Of a stretch of DNA of 64,000 nucleotides, positions 51,703 to 60,610 are shown one piece after another. The translations under genes and the position numbers were made by a program. This stretch comes from Streptomyces ardesiacus (GTDB taxonomy: Bacteria > Actinomycetota > Actinomycetes > Streptomycetales > Streptomycetaceae): assembly GCF_003112575.1 (NCBI RefSeq), contig NZ_BEWC01000005.1:372001-436000 (forward strand). Direction: 5' to 3'. The notes under the pieces are model-generated. The model did no database searches. It was not told where the DNA came from and was given only the letters and a program-made list of their open reading frames with translations. Position 1 is the stretch's first letter. Every line of letters begins with the position of its first letter.

Positions 51703-52518
51703 TCAGTCCTGCGCGAGCATCCCCGCCAGCTCCGCCTCCCGCTCGCGCACCTGGGCGGCCAACTGTTCGGCGATCTCCTCCAGCAGCCGGTCGGGGTCGT
51801 CCGGGGCCAGCCTGAGCATGGCGCCGATCGCGCTCTCCTCCAGCTCCTTGGCGAGCAGGGTGAGCATCTCCTTGCGCCGGTCGAGCCATTCGAGCCGCAC
51901 GTACAGCTCCTCGGCGCGGCTCGGGCGCCGCTCGGGCACCGGCCCGGCGGCCCACTCCTCGGCCAGTTCGCGCAGTCGCGCCGCGTCGCCGGCGGCGTAG
52001 GCGGCGTTGACGCGGGTGATGAACTCCTCGCGCCGGACCCGCTCGGTCTCCTCCTGCGCCAGGTCGGGGTGGGCCTTGCGGGCCAGCTCGCGGTAGAGCT
52101 TGCGGGCCTCCTCGCTCGGCCGGACCCGCTGCGGGGGACGGACCGCCTGGTCCGTGAGCATCGCGGCCGCCTCGGGGAACAGCCCGTCCCCGTCCATCCA
52201 GCCGTTCAGCAGCTCCTCGACCCCGGGGATCGGCATCAGCCGGGCCCGGGCCTCGTCGGCCCGGCGCAGGTCCTCGGCGTCGCCCGTGCGGGCCGCGCGG
52301 GCCGCGAGGATCTCCGCCTCCAGCTCCTCGAGCCGCGCGTACACCGGGCCGAGCCGCTGCTCGTGCAGCCGCGAGAAGTTCTCGACCTCCACGCGGAAGG
52401 TCTCCAGCGCGATCTCGTACTCGATGAGTGCCTGCTCGGCGGCCCGTACGGCCCGTTCCAGCCGTTCCTCGGGACGCGGCGCACCCTCCTGCTCGGGCTC
52501 AGCTTCCGGCGTCGTCAC
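51703..52518 (-). CDS. coiled-coil protein with degenerate J-domain-like HPD segment
   Basis: 271 aa from GTG 52518. Residues about 15-90 form a Glu/Arg-rich coiled coil (VEVENFSRLHEQRLGPVYAR). In the middle, EEARKLYRELARKAHPDLAQ (about 137-156) matches helix II plus the HPD loop of a J domain, which stimulates DnaK. A second helical stretch and coiled coil follow (DRRKEMLTLLAKELEES). No zinc finger or Gly/Phe region is present. A DnaK-cochaperone role is inference from the HPD motif. Confidence 0.72.
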   Translation of the reverse strand: MTTPEAEPEQEGAPRPEERLERAVRAAEQALIEYEIALETFRVEVENFSRLHEQRLGPVYARLEELEAEILAARAARTGDAEDLRRADEARARLMPIPGVEELLNGWMDGDGLFPEAAAMLTDQAVRPPQRVRPSEEARKLYRELARKAHPDLAQEETERVRREEFITRVNAAYAAGDAARLRELAEEWAAGPVPERRPSRAEELYVRLEWLDRRKEMLTLLAKELEESAIGAMLRLAPDDPDRLLEEIAEQLAAQVREREAELAGMLAQD

Positions 52519-52574
52519 CCGACCAGCCTAGGGGGTTCCGGCACCGGGAGCCGCCCGCGCGGCCCCGCCGCCCC

Positions 52575-54065
52575 TCACACCCCCAGCTCCGCCGCGGCCC
52601 TCCCCGCGCGCACCGCGGCCACCAGGTCCGCGTGGTCCGCCTCGGTACGGTCGGCGTAGGCGACGGCGAAGGCGGACACGGCCTCGTCCAGCTCGCCGCT
52701 CTTGCCGCAGTAGCCCGCGATCAGCCGTGGGTCGGCGCTGTGCGCGTGGGCGCGGGCCAGCAGGGCGCCGGTCATGCGGCCGTAGTCGTCGAGCTGGTCG
52801 GCGGCCAGGGCCGCGGGGTCGACGCTGCCCTTGCGGTTGCGGAACTGGCGCACCTGGAAGGGCCGCCCGTCGACCGAGGTCCAGCCCAGCAGGATGTCGC
52901 TGACCACCTGCATCCGCTTCTGCCCCAGGACCACCCGGCGGCCCTCGTGCGCGGCCTCGGGGGCGTCGAACCCGGCGGCCTCCAGGTGGGGCAGCAGCGC
53001 GGAGGGCCGGGCCTCCTTGACCTGGAGCACGAGCGGCTCGCCCCGGTGGTCCAGGAGCAGCACGACGTACGACCGCGTGCCGACGCTGCCGGTGCCGACG
53101 ACGCGGAAGGCCACGTCGTGCACCGCGTACCGGGCCAGCAGCGGCAGCCGGTCCTCGGAGAGCGTGTCCAGGTACGCCTCCAGGGCGCCCGCGACCGCCG
53201 CCGCCTCGGCGTCCGTCACCCGGCGCAGCACCGGAGCCGCGTCCACGAAGCGCCACCCGCCGTCCTCGGTGGGCTCGGTCGACTTCGCGGCGAAGCGCCC
53301 GCTGGTGTTGGCCCGCGCCTTCTCCGAGACCCGCTCCAGGGTGCCGAGCAGGTCGTGGGCGTCGGTGTGGGAGACGAGTTCCTCGTCCGCGATGGCGTTC
53401 CAGGCGTCCAGCGCGGGCAGCTTCGCCAGCAGCCGCATGGTGCGCCGGTAGGCGCCGGTCGCGTCGTGGGCGGCCTCGCGGCAGGTGTCCTCGTCGGCAC
53501 CGGCCTCCCGGCCCGCGAGGACGAGCGAGGCGGCCAGCCGCTTGAGGTCCCACTCCCAGGGGCCGTGGACCGTCTCGTCGAAGTCGTTCAGGTCGATGAC
53601 CAGACGGCCGCGGGCGTCGCCGTAGAGGCCGAAGTTCGCGGCGTGCGCGTCACCGCAGATCTGGGCGCCGATCCCGGTGACCGGGGTGCGGGCCAGGTCG
53701 TACGCCATCAGGCCCGCCGACCCCCGCAGGAACGCGAACGGCGTGGCGGCCATCCGCCCGGCGCGGATCGGGGTGAGCCCCGGGATCCGGCCGCGGTGGG
53801 ACTCCTCGACCGCGCTCACCGCGTCCGGCCGGGCGGCGTCCGGGTCGAGGGCGGCGTGCGCGGACCGCGCGACGCGCGTGCGCAGCGCCTTGCCCTCCGC
53901 CTTCGGCGAACCGTCCGCGGGCCACCGCGCGAACCCCGGGACGACCGGCACCCGCCCGCCCCGCAGAGCCCCTCCGCCCCCGCGCGCCCCACCGCCGCCT
54001 TCCGTCTCTTCCGTCCCGCCCGTCCCCGTCGCGTCCACGCCCCCGCGCCCCGTCGCCCCGGTCAT
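52575..54065 (-). CDS. DUF2252 family protein
   Basis: 496 aa from ATG 54065, with GGAGGGGG upstream. Gly/Thr-rich N-terminus (about 1-45), then the DUF2252 domain: RMAATPFAFLRGSAGLMAYD, GAQICGDAHAANFGLYGDA and LVIDLNDFDETVHGPWEWDL, the three conserved blocks that resemble the GDxHxxN and D-D catalytic parts of aminoglycoside-phosphotransferase/kinase-like folds. Downstream FVVLLLD/ LQVKEARPSALLPHLEAAG provides a likely Lys. Function of the family is unknown. Divergent from the dioxygenase gene. Confidence 0.85.
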   Translation of the reverse strand: MTGATGRGGVDATGTGGTEETEGGGGARGGGGALRGGRVPVVPGFARWPADGSPKAEGKALRTRVARSAHAALDPDAARPDAVSAVEESHRGRIPGLTPIRAGRMAATPFAFLRGSAGLMAYDLARTPVTGIGAQICGDAHAANFGLYGDARGRLVIDLNDFDETVHGPWEWDLKRLAASLVLAGREAGADEDTCREAAHDATGAYRRTMRLLAKLPALDAWNAIADEELVSHTDAHDLLGTLERVSEKARANTSGRFAAKSTEPTEDGGWRFVDAAPVLRRVTDAEAAAVAGALEAYLDTLSEDRLPLLARYAVHDVAFRVVGTGSVGTRSYVVLLLDHRGEPLVLQVKEARPSALLPHLEAAGFDAPEAAHEGRRVVLGQKRMQVVSDILLGWTSVDGRPFQVRQFRNRKGSVDPAALAADQLDDYGRMTGALLARAHAHSADPRLIAGYCGKSGELDEAVSAFAVAYADRTEADHADLVAAVRAGRAAAELGV

Positions 54066-54471
54066 CCCGGCCCCCTCCACGTCCTCGTCCGTACCTGTAC
54101 GTCGTGCCGGCCGTACGCCGCGCACCGGACACCCGTCCGGCCCCCGGAACCGCCGACGGCCCCGCCCCGCGACGGGCCGGTCCGCCTCTCCGTCCCCGGC
54201 GCGCCACGACCGTACCGCCGGGCCGCACCGCGCGTACACGACCGGGCCCGCCCGCCCGCATAACGCCGGGCAGGGGGCGAAACAGGAGGTGCCCGCACCC
54301 CCCGCCGCGCGCCTACGGTGGCCAGCGATCACCACGGAGCGCGCCCGCCGAAGCAACCACAGCAGCCTGCCCCGCGCCGGCGGGCGCGCTCCCTGTCCCC
54401 GACGTCCCGGATGTCGCACGTCCCGCTCAGCTCGCCCAGGGACCACTCACCGAGGAGACCGAGGAACCGCC
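54066..54471. other. divergent intergenic region DUF2252 / dioxygenase
   Basis: 406 bases with several overlapping open frames, none with a ribosome binding site and family features together. No promoter pair or repeat was identified. It probably carries both promoters. Confidence 0.5.
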
Positions 54472-55362
54472 ATGACCTCCCACACCCCCACCACCCCCGA
54501 CGAGCCCGGCCCCGGCACGGGCTCCGGAGGCGACCGCGGCATCAGCCGCAAGACGCTGCTCAGGGCGGCCGTCGCCGCCGGCGCCACCGTCCCACTGCTC
54601 GCCACCGGCGGCATCGCGCTGGCCCGGGACGCCGCCCGCGCCAACGACGGGCGGACCCTGACGCCGACGCCGTACTGCGACGACGGCGACGACCTGACGC
54701 CCGACCAGATGGAGGGGCCGTACTTCAAGCCGAACTCGCCGCTGCGCACGAGCCTGGTCACGCCCGGCACCCCGGGCACCCCGCTGACCGTCAGCGGCTA
54801 CGTCTTCGGCCGGAACTGCGTCCCGCTGTCCGGCGTGCTGCTCGACTTCTGGCAGGCGGACACCAACGGCACCTACGACATGGCCGGGTACACCTTCCGC
54901 GGCCACCAGTTCAGCGACTCCACCGGCGCCTTCACCCTGAAGACCGTCGTCCCCGGCCTCTACCCCGGCCGGACCCGGCACATCCACGTCAAGGTGCAGG
55001 CCCCCGGCAAGCCCGTCCTGACCACCCAGCTCTACTTCCCCGGCGAGCCCCGCAACAGCACGGACATGATCTTCGATCCGGCCCTGCTGATGAACGTCCG
55101 CGGCGCCGGCAACGGCAAGGAGGGCACCTTCGACTTCGTCCTGAACGTGGACGGCGGCACCGGCCCCACGCATCCGCCCACCGACCCGCCCACCGACCCG
55201 CCCACCGACCCGCCGAGCGGCACCTGGGCGACCGGTCACGCCTACACGGCCGGTGACCGGGTGACGTACGGCGGCCGCTCGTACCGCTGTCTCCAGGCGC
55301 ACACCGCGATGACGGGCTGGGAACCGCCGAACGTGCCGGCCCTGTGGGCTCCGGAGTCCTGA
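54472..55362 (+). CDS. secreted intradiol ring-cleavage dioxygenase fused to a CBM5/12-type module
   Basis: 296 aa from ATG 54472 (GAGGAA upstream). The N-terminal export signal SRKTLLRAAVAAGATVPLLA has a Tat-like layout but Arg-Lys instead of Arg-Arg. The dioxygenase domain (about 60-225) has MEGPYF, TNGTYDMAGYTFRG and PGLYPGRTRHIHVKVQ, supplying the Tyr and His ligands of non-heme Fe(III). A linker of three TDPP repeats joins a C-terminal carbohydrate-binding module (about 245-296; WATGHAYTAGDRVTYGGRSY) with the aromatic pattern of CBM5/12. It would cleave catechol-like rings outside the cell while bound to polysaccharide. Confidence 0.88.
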   Translation: MTSHTPTTPDEPGPGTGSGGDRGISRKTLLRAAVAAGATVPLLATGGIALARDAARANDGRTLTPTPYCDDGDDLTPDQMEGPYFKPNSPLRTSLVTPGTPGTPLTVSGYVFGRNCVPLSGVLLDFWQADTNGTYDMAGYTFRGHQFSDSTGAFTLKTVVPGLYPGRTRHIHVKVQAPGKPVLTTQLYFPGEPRNSTDMIFDPALLMNVRGAGNGKEGTFDFVLNVDGGTGPTHPPTDPPTDPPTDPPSGTWATGHAYTAGDRVTYGGRSYRCLQAHTAMTGWEPPNVPALWAPES

Positions 55363-55410
55363 GACCTTCCTCACAGCGCACGCGCCACGGGCCACCGCGT
55401 CCGGACACGC

Positions 55411-55445
55411 GGAAGCCCCCCAGGTCCGAGACCTGGGGGGCTTCC
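55411..55445. terminator. bidirectional terminator between dioxygenase and tRNA-Leu
   Basis: A perfect 16-bp stem (55411-55426 with 55430-55445) with a three-base loop serves the dioxygenase gene (+) and lies directly downstream of tRNA-Leu (-). Confidence 0.87.
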
Positions 55446-55448
55446 GGC

Positions 55449-55535
55449 TGGTGCGCGAGGGGGGAGTTGAACCCCCACGCCCTTGCGGGCACTGGAACCT
55501 GAATCCAGCGCGTCTGCCTATTCCGCCACCCGCGC
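55449..55535 (-). tRNA. leuT: tRNA-Leu(CAG)
   Basis: A class II tRNA on the minus strand. The acceptor stem is GCGCGGG paired with CTCGCGC, followed by discriminator A and an encoded CCA (55451-55449). The anticodon stem CTGGA/TCCAG has loop TTCAGGT, giving anticodon CAG, which reads CUG, the most used leucine codon in this genome. A long variable arm (TGCCCGCAAGGGCG) and the T-arm GGGGGTTCAACTCCCCC identify tRNA-Leu. The gene symbol is tentative. Confidence 0.95.
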
Positions 55536-56064
55536 ATTGGGTGTGTCTTCCGGGCCTTTCCTTGCGGTCCGGCGCCTTCCGACACGAGAACATTAGCACG
55601 CTGGATGGGGTCGATTCACATCCCTTTCCCCGGGCGGAGCGGGGTGCCCGCCCTCCTTCGGGCACTCGTCCCGGTCCGTGGCCGTTCACGTATCAACCTC
55701 GTACCGGTCCGGCCCGTCTCCCCAGGAGCCGGTAGGGGACCGCGGCCGGGTGCGGGACACTGGTCTGCGGCCGCCTCTACGATCCTGGGCATGAGTACCT
55801 GAGGGAGCACACCCCGAAGGTTCCGCCGGAGTTCGAAGGGGATCTCGGGCGGGAACTCCGAGAGGCGTCGACACCCGTCGACCGGGCCGACAGGGGGAAC
55901 CAGCCGATCGACCGGCGCGTGGATACGATCAGTAAGCAGTACCAGGTGGGCAGTGCGCGCCCGCACCGCACGACGCGGGGCGGCACCGGGCACGGCAGTA
56001 CGCAGCACAGCACTACGCAGGACAGTGGAAGCGGACAGGACGGCAGCGACGGAGGAGGTGCCCC
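55536..56064. other. intergenic region upstream of fhaA
   Basis: 529 bases without a supported gene. It holds the tRNA-Leu promoter (leftward; TAATGT at about 55594-55599 on the minus strand is a possible -10) and the promoter of the fha-pst-rod-pbp-pkn operon. TACGAT occurs at 55778-55783 and at 55924-55929; either could be a rightward -10, but neither has a convincing -35. Confidence 0.5.
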
Positions 56065-56934
56065 ATGGGAGTCCTGAAGAAGTTCGAGCAGCGGCTCGAA
56101 GGCCTGGTCAACGGCACCTTCGCAAAGGTCTTCAAGTCCGAGGTGCAGCCCGTGGAGATCGCGGGAGCGCTTCAGCGTGAATGCGACAACAACGCGACCA
56201 TCTGGAACCGCGACCGCACCGTGGTGCCCAACGACTTCATCGTGGAACTGAGCACGCCCGACTACGAGCGCCTCAGCCCCTACTCCGGGCAGCTCGGCGA
56301 CGAGCTGGCCGGCATGGTCCGCGACTACGCCAAGCAGCAGCGCTACACCTTCATGGGACCCATCAAGGTCCACCTGGAGAAGGCGGACGACCTCGACACC
56401 GGCCTGTACCGGGTGCGCAGCCGCACCCTGGCCTCCTCCAGCAGCCACCAGGGCGGCCCGGCCGCCGCCGCGCCCCCCGCGCCCCCCGCGCGGCCCGCCC
56501 AGCCGGGCGGCGGCTACGGCTACCCGCCGGCCGCCCCCGCGGGCGCCCCGCCCATGCCGGCCGCGCCGCCGCCCGGCGGCCGCCCCGGCGGCTACGGCTA
56601 CCCGCAGCCCGCCGGCGGCCCGCAGCCCCCGGCGACGCCCGCCCCCGGCGGACGCACCCGCCACTGGATCGAGATCAACGGCACCCGCCACCAGATCTCC
56701 CGCGCGACACTCGTGCTGGGCCGCAGCACCGAGGCCGACGTGCGGATCGACGACCCCGGCGTCTCCCGCCGGCACTGCGAGATCCGGACCGGAACGCCCT
56801 CGACGATCCAGGATCTCGGCTCCACCAACGGCATCGTGGTGGACGGGCAGCACACCACCCGCGCTACGCTCCGCGACGGCTCGCGGATCGTCGTGGGCAG
56901 CACCACCGTTATCTACAGGCAAGCCGAAGGGTGA
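56065..56934 (+). CDS. fhaA: FHA-domain protein FhaA (DUF3662-FHA)
   Basis: 289 aa from ATG 56065 with GGAGGTG upstream. N-terminal DUF3662 domain (about 1-115; GVLKKFEQRLEGLVNGTFAK, VPNDFIVELSTPDYERLSPY), a Pro/Gly/Ala/Tyr-rich linker (about 130-205), and a C-terminal FHA domain (about 210-289) with LVLGRSTEADVRI, VSRRHCEI and LGSTNGIVVDG, i.e. the phospho-Thr-binding Arg, Ser-x-x-His and Asn. In mycobacteria FhaA binds phosphorylated proteins of the PknB pathway, including the MurJ flippase regulator, and tunes peptidoglycan synthesis. First gene of the operon; 10 bases before fhaB. Confidence 0.94.
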   Translation: MGVLKKFEQRLEGLVNGTFAKVFKSEVQPVEIAGALQRECDNNATIWNRDRTVVPNDFIVELSTPDYERLSPYSGQLGDELAGMVRDYAKQQRYTFMGPIKVHLEKADDLDTGLYRVRSRTLASSSSHQGGPAAAAPPAPPARPAQPGGGYGYPPAAPAGAPPMPAAPPPGGRPGGYGYPQPAGGPQPPATPAPGGRTRHWIEINGTRHQISRATLVLGRSTEADVRIDDPGVSRRHCEIRTGTPSTIQDLGSTNGIVVDGQHTTRATLRDGSRIVVGSTTVIYRQAEG

Positions 56935-56944
56935 TCCGGGGGCA

Positions 56945-57460
56945 ATGTCAGAGCTGACCCTCACGGTCATGCGGCTGGGTTTTCTCGCCGTACTGTGGCT
57001 GTTCGTGATCGTGGCCGTGCAGGTCATCCGCAGCGACCTCTTCGGTACGCGGGTCACCCAGCGCGGCGCGCGACGCGACGCCGCCCGACCGCAGCAGACC
57101 GCCACGCGCCAGGGCCAGGCGCCTCCGCAGCAGCGCCAGCAGTCCGGCGGCCGCGGCCGCCGGGGCGCGCCCACCAAGCTGGTCGTGACGGAAGGCACCC
57201 TCACCGGCACCACCGTCGCCCTCCAGGGCCAGACCATCACGCTCGGCCGGGCCCACGACTCGACGATCGTGCTGGACGACGACTACGCCTCCAGCCGCCA
57301 TGCCAGGATCTACCCGGACCAGAACGGCCAGTGGATCGTCGAGGACCTGGGCTCCACCAACGGCACCTACCTGGACCGGGCCCGGCTGACGACCCCCACC
57401 CCGATTGGCCCGGGGGCGCCGATCCGCATCGGCAAGACCGTCATCGAGCTGCGGAAGTAG
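56945..57460 (+). CDS. fhaB: FHA-domain protein FhaB/FipA
   Basis: 171 aa. One N-terminal transmembrane helix (LGFLAVLWLFVIVAVQVI, about 11-28), a basic, Arg/Gln-rich linker (RRDAARPQQTATRQGQAPPQ) and a C-terminal FHA domain (about 78-165) with ITLGRAHDSTIVL, SSRHARIY and LGSTNGTYLDR, all binding residues present. FipA links phospho-signalling by PknA/PknB to the divisome in mycobacteria. Second gene of the operon. Confidence 0.94.
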   Translation: MSELTLTVMRLGFLAVLWLFVIVAVQVIRSDLFGTRVTQRGARRDAARPQQTATRQGQAPPQQRQQSGGRGRRGAPTKLVVTEGTLTGTTVALQGQTITLGRAHDSTIVLDDDYASSRHARIYPDQNGQWIVEDLGSTNGTYLDRARLTTPTPIGPGAPIRIGKTVIELRK

Positions 57461-57601
57461 TGCTACACCAATGAATGAGCGCGAGCGGAGCGAGCACGCA
57501 GCGGCGGCCGGCACCCCGGGCCCCGGCGCGCTCCCGACCGGAGGGTGGGCAGTGTGGCTCGACACGACCGGCTGCAGTCGGAGCCGACGGGCGAGGTGCG
57601 C

Positions 57602-59143
57602 ATGAGTCTGTCACTGCGCTTCGCCGCCGGTTCCCACAAGGGCATGATCCGCGAGGGCAACGAGGACTCCGGCTACGCCGGGCCCCGCCTGCTCGCCATC
57701 GCCGACGGCATGGGCGGCCAGGCGGCCGGCGAGGTCGCCTCCTCCGAGGTGATCTCCACCATCGTCGCCCTCGACGACGACGTGCCCGGCTCCGACGTCC
57801 TCACCTCGCTCGGCGCCGCCGTGCAGCGCGCCAACGACCAGCTGCGGCAGATGGTCGAGGAGGACCCCGCCCTGGAGGGCATGGGCACCACCCTGACCGC
57901 CCTGCTGTGGACCGGGCAGCGCCTGGGCATGGTCCACGTCGGCGACTCCCGCGCCTACCTGCTGCGCGACGGCGTCCTGACGCAGATCACGCAGGACCAC
58001 ACCTGGGTGCAGCGCCTCGTCGACGAGGGACGCATCACCGAGGAGGAGGCGGGGACCCACCCGCAGCGCTCCCTGCTGATGCGCGCCCTGGGCAGCGGCG
58101 ACCACGTCGAACCCGACCTGTCCATCCGCGAGGTGCGGGCCGGCGACCGCTACCTGATCTGCTCCGACGGTCTCTCCGGCGTCGTCTCCCACCAGACGAT
58201 GGAGGACACCCTCGCCAGCTACCAGGGGCCCCAGGAGACCGTCCAGGAGCTGATCCAGCTCGCCCTGCGCGGCGGCGGCCCCGACAACATCACCGTCATC
58301 GTCGCCGACGTCCTCGATCTGGACACCGGCGACACCCTCGCCGCACAGCTCTCCGACACCCCCGTGGTCGTCGGCGCCGTGGCCGAGAACCAGGCCCAGA
58401 TGGGCGACAACGGCATCATGCAGACCCCGGCCGGCCGCGCCGCGGGTCTGGGCCGGCCGCGCGGCGGGGGCGGCGAGTTCGGCCCGCCCGGCAGCGGCGA
58501 CACCACGGGCTTCGTCTCCACCGGCGGCTTCGACGACTACGGCCCCGACGACTTCGTCAAACCCCGCAAGAACCGCAAGTGGCTCAAGCGGTCCCTGTAC
58601 ACCGCCCTCGCCCTCGCCGTCATCGGCGGCGGCACCTACGGCGGCTGGCGCTGGACGCAGACCCAGTACTACGTCGGCACCAACGACGACCACCTCGCGC
58701 TGTACCGGGGCATCAGCCAGGACCTCGCCTGGGTCTCGCTCTCCAAGGTCCAGAAGGACCACCCCGAGATCGAACTCAAGTACCTGCCCCCCTACCAGCA
58801 GAAACTGGTCGAGGCCACCATCCCCGAGAGCGACCTCAACGACGCCCGGGCCAAGATCGAGGAGCTGGCGGTCCAGGCCTCCGCCTGCAAGAAGCAGGCC
58901 GAGCGGCGTTCCACGGAGACCGAGAAGAACGCGAAGACGGGCGAGGGCGAGGCCGGCGGCACCACAGGAACCAGCCCCGCCTCCTTCACGTCCAAGGCCT
59001 CACCGAGCCCGAACCCGTCCGGCTCGCCCGAGGCACCCGAATCGTCCGAGTCCCCGTCCACGACCGCACCCACTCCAGGCTCAGGCCCGACCCTCTCGGA
59101 GGAAGAACAGAAGGTCGTCTCGCTGTGCGGTAAGCAGCAGTAG
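57602..59143 (+). CDS. pstP: PP2C-type Ser/Thr phosphatase PstP
   Basis: 513 aa from ATG 57602 (GAGGTG upstream), chosen because the family starts directly before RFAAGSHKG. GTG 57554, with GGAGGG upstream, would add 16 residues. The PP2C domain (about 5-240) has the metal ligands in REGNEDSGY, AIADGMGGQAAGE, CSDGLSG and GPDNITVI. A Gly-rich juxtamembrane linker and one transmembrane helix (about 331-350, YTALALAVIGGGTYGGW) precede an extracytoplasmic domain and Ser/Pro/Glu-rich tail. It dephosphorylates the PknB kinase and its substrates. Third gene of the operon. Confidence 0.94.
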   Translation: MSLSLRFAAGSHKGMIREGNEDSGYAGPRLLAIADGMGGQAAGEVASSEVISTIVALDDDVPGSDVLTSLGAAVQRANDQLRQMVEEDPALEGMGTTLTALLWTGQRLGMVHVGDSRAYLLRDGVLTQITQDHTWVQRLVDEGRITEEEAGTHPQRSLLMRALGSGDHVEPDLSIREVRAGDRYLICSDGLSGVVSHQTMEDTLASYQGPQETVQELIQLALRGGGPDNITVIVADVLDLDTGDTLAAQLSDTPVVVGAVAENQAQMGDNGIMQTPAGRAAGLGRPRGGGGEFGPPGSGDTTGFVSTGGFDDYGPDDFVKPRKNRKWLKRSLYTALALAVIGGGTYGGWRWTQTQYYVGTNDDHLALYRGISQDLAWVSLSKVQKDHPEIELKYLPPYQQKLVEATIPESDLNDARAKIEELAVQASACKKQAERRSTETEKNAKTGEGEAGGTTGTSPASFTSKASPSPNPSGSPEAPESSESPSTTAPTPGSGPTLSEEEQKVVSLCGKQQ

Positions 59144-59170
59144 GCAAGCCGTGAGAGGCCCCGTCACACG

Positions 59171-60610
59171 ATGAGCAGTACTACCAACCCGTCGACGCAC
59201 CACACGTCCACGATCGGCGCCATCGGCGCCCCGAGCCGGCGCAACACCGAGCTGGCTCTGCTCGTGTTCGCCGTCCTGATCCCGGTCTTCGCCTACGCCA
59301 ACGTGGGCCTGGCCATCAACGACGAGGTGCCCGCCGGGCTGCTGAGCTACGGCTTCGGCCTCGGCCTGCTGGCCGGCGTCGGCCACCTCGTCGTACGCAA
59401 GTTCGCGCCGTACGCCGACCCGCTGCTGCTGCCGCTGGCCACCCTGCTCAACGGGCTCGGCCTCGTCGCCATCTGGCGCCTGGACCAGTCGGGGCGTCTC
59501 CAGTCGAGCAAGCTGTTCGTCGAGGCGGCGCCTCGCCAGCTCATGTACTCCGCACTCGGCGTAGCCCTGTTCGTGGCCGTGCTCGTCTTCCTCAGGGACC
59601 ACCGGGTCCTCCAGCGCTACACCTACATCTCCATGGCCGGCGCGCTGGTCCTGCTGCTGCTGCCACTGGTTCCGGGCCTCGGGCACGACAACTTCGGTGC
59701 CAAGATCTGGATCAAGATCCCCGGTCTCGGTACTCTCCAGCCCGGCGAGTTCGCCAAGATCGTCCTCGCGGTGTTCTTCGCGGGCTATCTCATGGTCAAA
59801 CGCGACGCCCTGGCCCTCGCCAGCCGCCGCTTCATGGGCCTCTACCTGCCCCGCGGACGTGACCTCGGTCCGATCATCGTCGTCTGGATCATCTCGATCC
59901 TGATCCTGGTCTTCGAGACCGACCTCGGCACCTCGTTGCTCTTCTTCGGCATGTTCGTGATCATGCTGTACGTCGCCACCGAGCGGACCAGCTGGATCGT
60001 CTTCGGTCTGCTGATGTCGGCGGCCGGCGCCGTCGGCGTCGCCTCCTTCGAATCCCACGTGCAGCAGCGCGTCCAGGCCTGGCTCGACCCGATGCACGAG
60101 TACGAGCTCAGTCGGCAGGGCATCTTCGGCCACACCGAGCAGTCCATGCAGGCCCTGTGGGCCTTCGGCTCCGGCGGCACCCTCGGCAGCGGCTGGGGCC
60201 AGGGCCACTCCGACCTCATCGGCTTCGCCGCCAACTCCGACTTCATCCTCGCCACCTTCGGCGAGGAACTCGGCCTCGCCGGCCTGATGGCCCTCCTCCT
60301 GCTCTACGCCTTGATCGTGGAACGCGGCGTGCGCACCGCCCTCGCCGCCCGCGACCCCTTCGGCAAGCTCCTCGCCATCGGCCTCTCCGGCGCCTTCGCC
60401 CTCCAGGTCTTCGTCGTCGCCGGCGGTGTCATGAGCCTCATCCCGCTCACGGGTATGACCATGCCCTTCCTGGCCTACGGCGGTTCCTCCGTCATCGCCA
60501 ACTGGGCGCTGATCGGCATTCTGCTGCGCATCAGCGACACCGCGCGCAGGCCGGCCCCCGCCGCGCCCGCCAGCCCGGACGCCGAGATGACCCAGGTGGT
60601 CCGCCCGTGA
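59171..60610 (+). CDS. rodA: FtsW/RodA/SpoVE-family peptidoglycan polymerase, RodA-like
   Basis: 479 aa from ATG 59171. About 10-12 transmembrane helices. SEDS-family motifs are visible: KIWIKIPGLGTLQPGEFAKI, VFETDLGTSLLFFGMFVIM with the catalytic-type Asp in ETDLG, and GMTMPFLAYGGSSVIANW. SEDS proteins polymerise lipid II into glycan strands together with a class B PBP, here the next gene, whose GTG overlaps this stop. In Streptomyces and mycobacteria this locus copy is called rodA or ftsW-like. Fourth gene of the operon. Confidence 0.92.
   Translation: MSSTTNPSTHHTSTIGAIGAPSRRNTELALLVFAVLIPVFAYANVGLAINDEVPAGLLSYGFGLGLLAGVGHLVVRKFAPYADPLLLPLATLLNGLGLVAIWRLDQSGRLQSSKLFVEAAPRQLMYSALGVALFVAVLVFLRDHRVLQRYTYISMAGALVLLLLPLVPGLGHDNFGAKIWIKIPGLGTLQPGEFAKIVLAVFFAGYLMVKRDALALASRRFMGLYLPRGRDLGPIIVVWIISILILVFETDLGTSLLFFGMFVIMLYVATERTSWIVFGLLMSAAGAVGVASFESHVQQRVQAWLDPMHEYELSRQGIFGHTEQSMQALWAFGSGGTLGSGWGQGHSDLIGFAANSDFILATFGEELGLAGLMALLLLYALIVERGVRTALAARDPFGKLLAIGLSGAFALQVFVVAGGVMSLIPLTGMTMPFLAYGGSSVIANWALIGILLRISDTARRPAPAAPASPDAEMTQVVRP

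Noticed and set aside
55449..55535. tRNA-Leu as an attachment site of an integrated element
   Set aside because: No integrase, excisionase or repeated 3' tRNA segment is present on either side.
55777..55803. Tiny open frame ATG AGT ACC TGA before fhaA
   Set aside because: Three codons without a ribosome binding site or conservation evidence; not called as a leader peptide.
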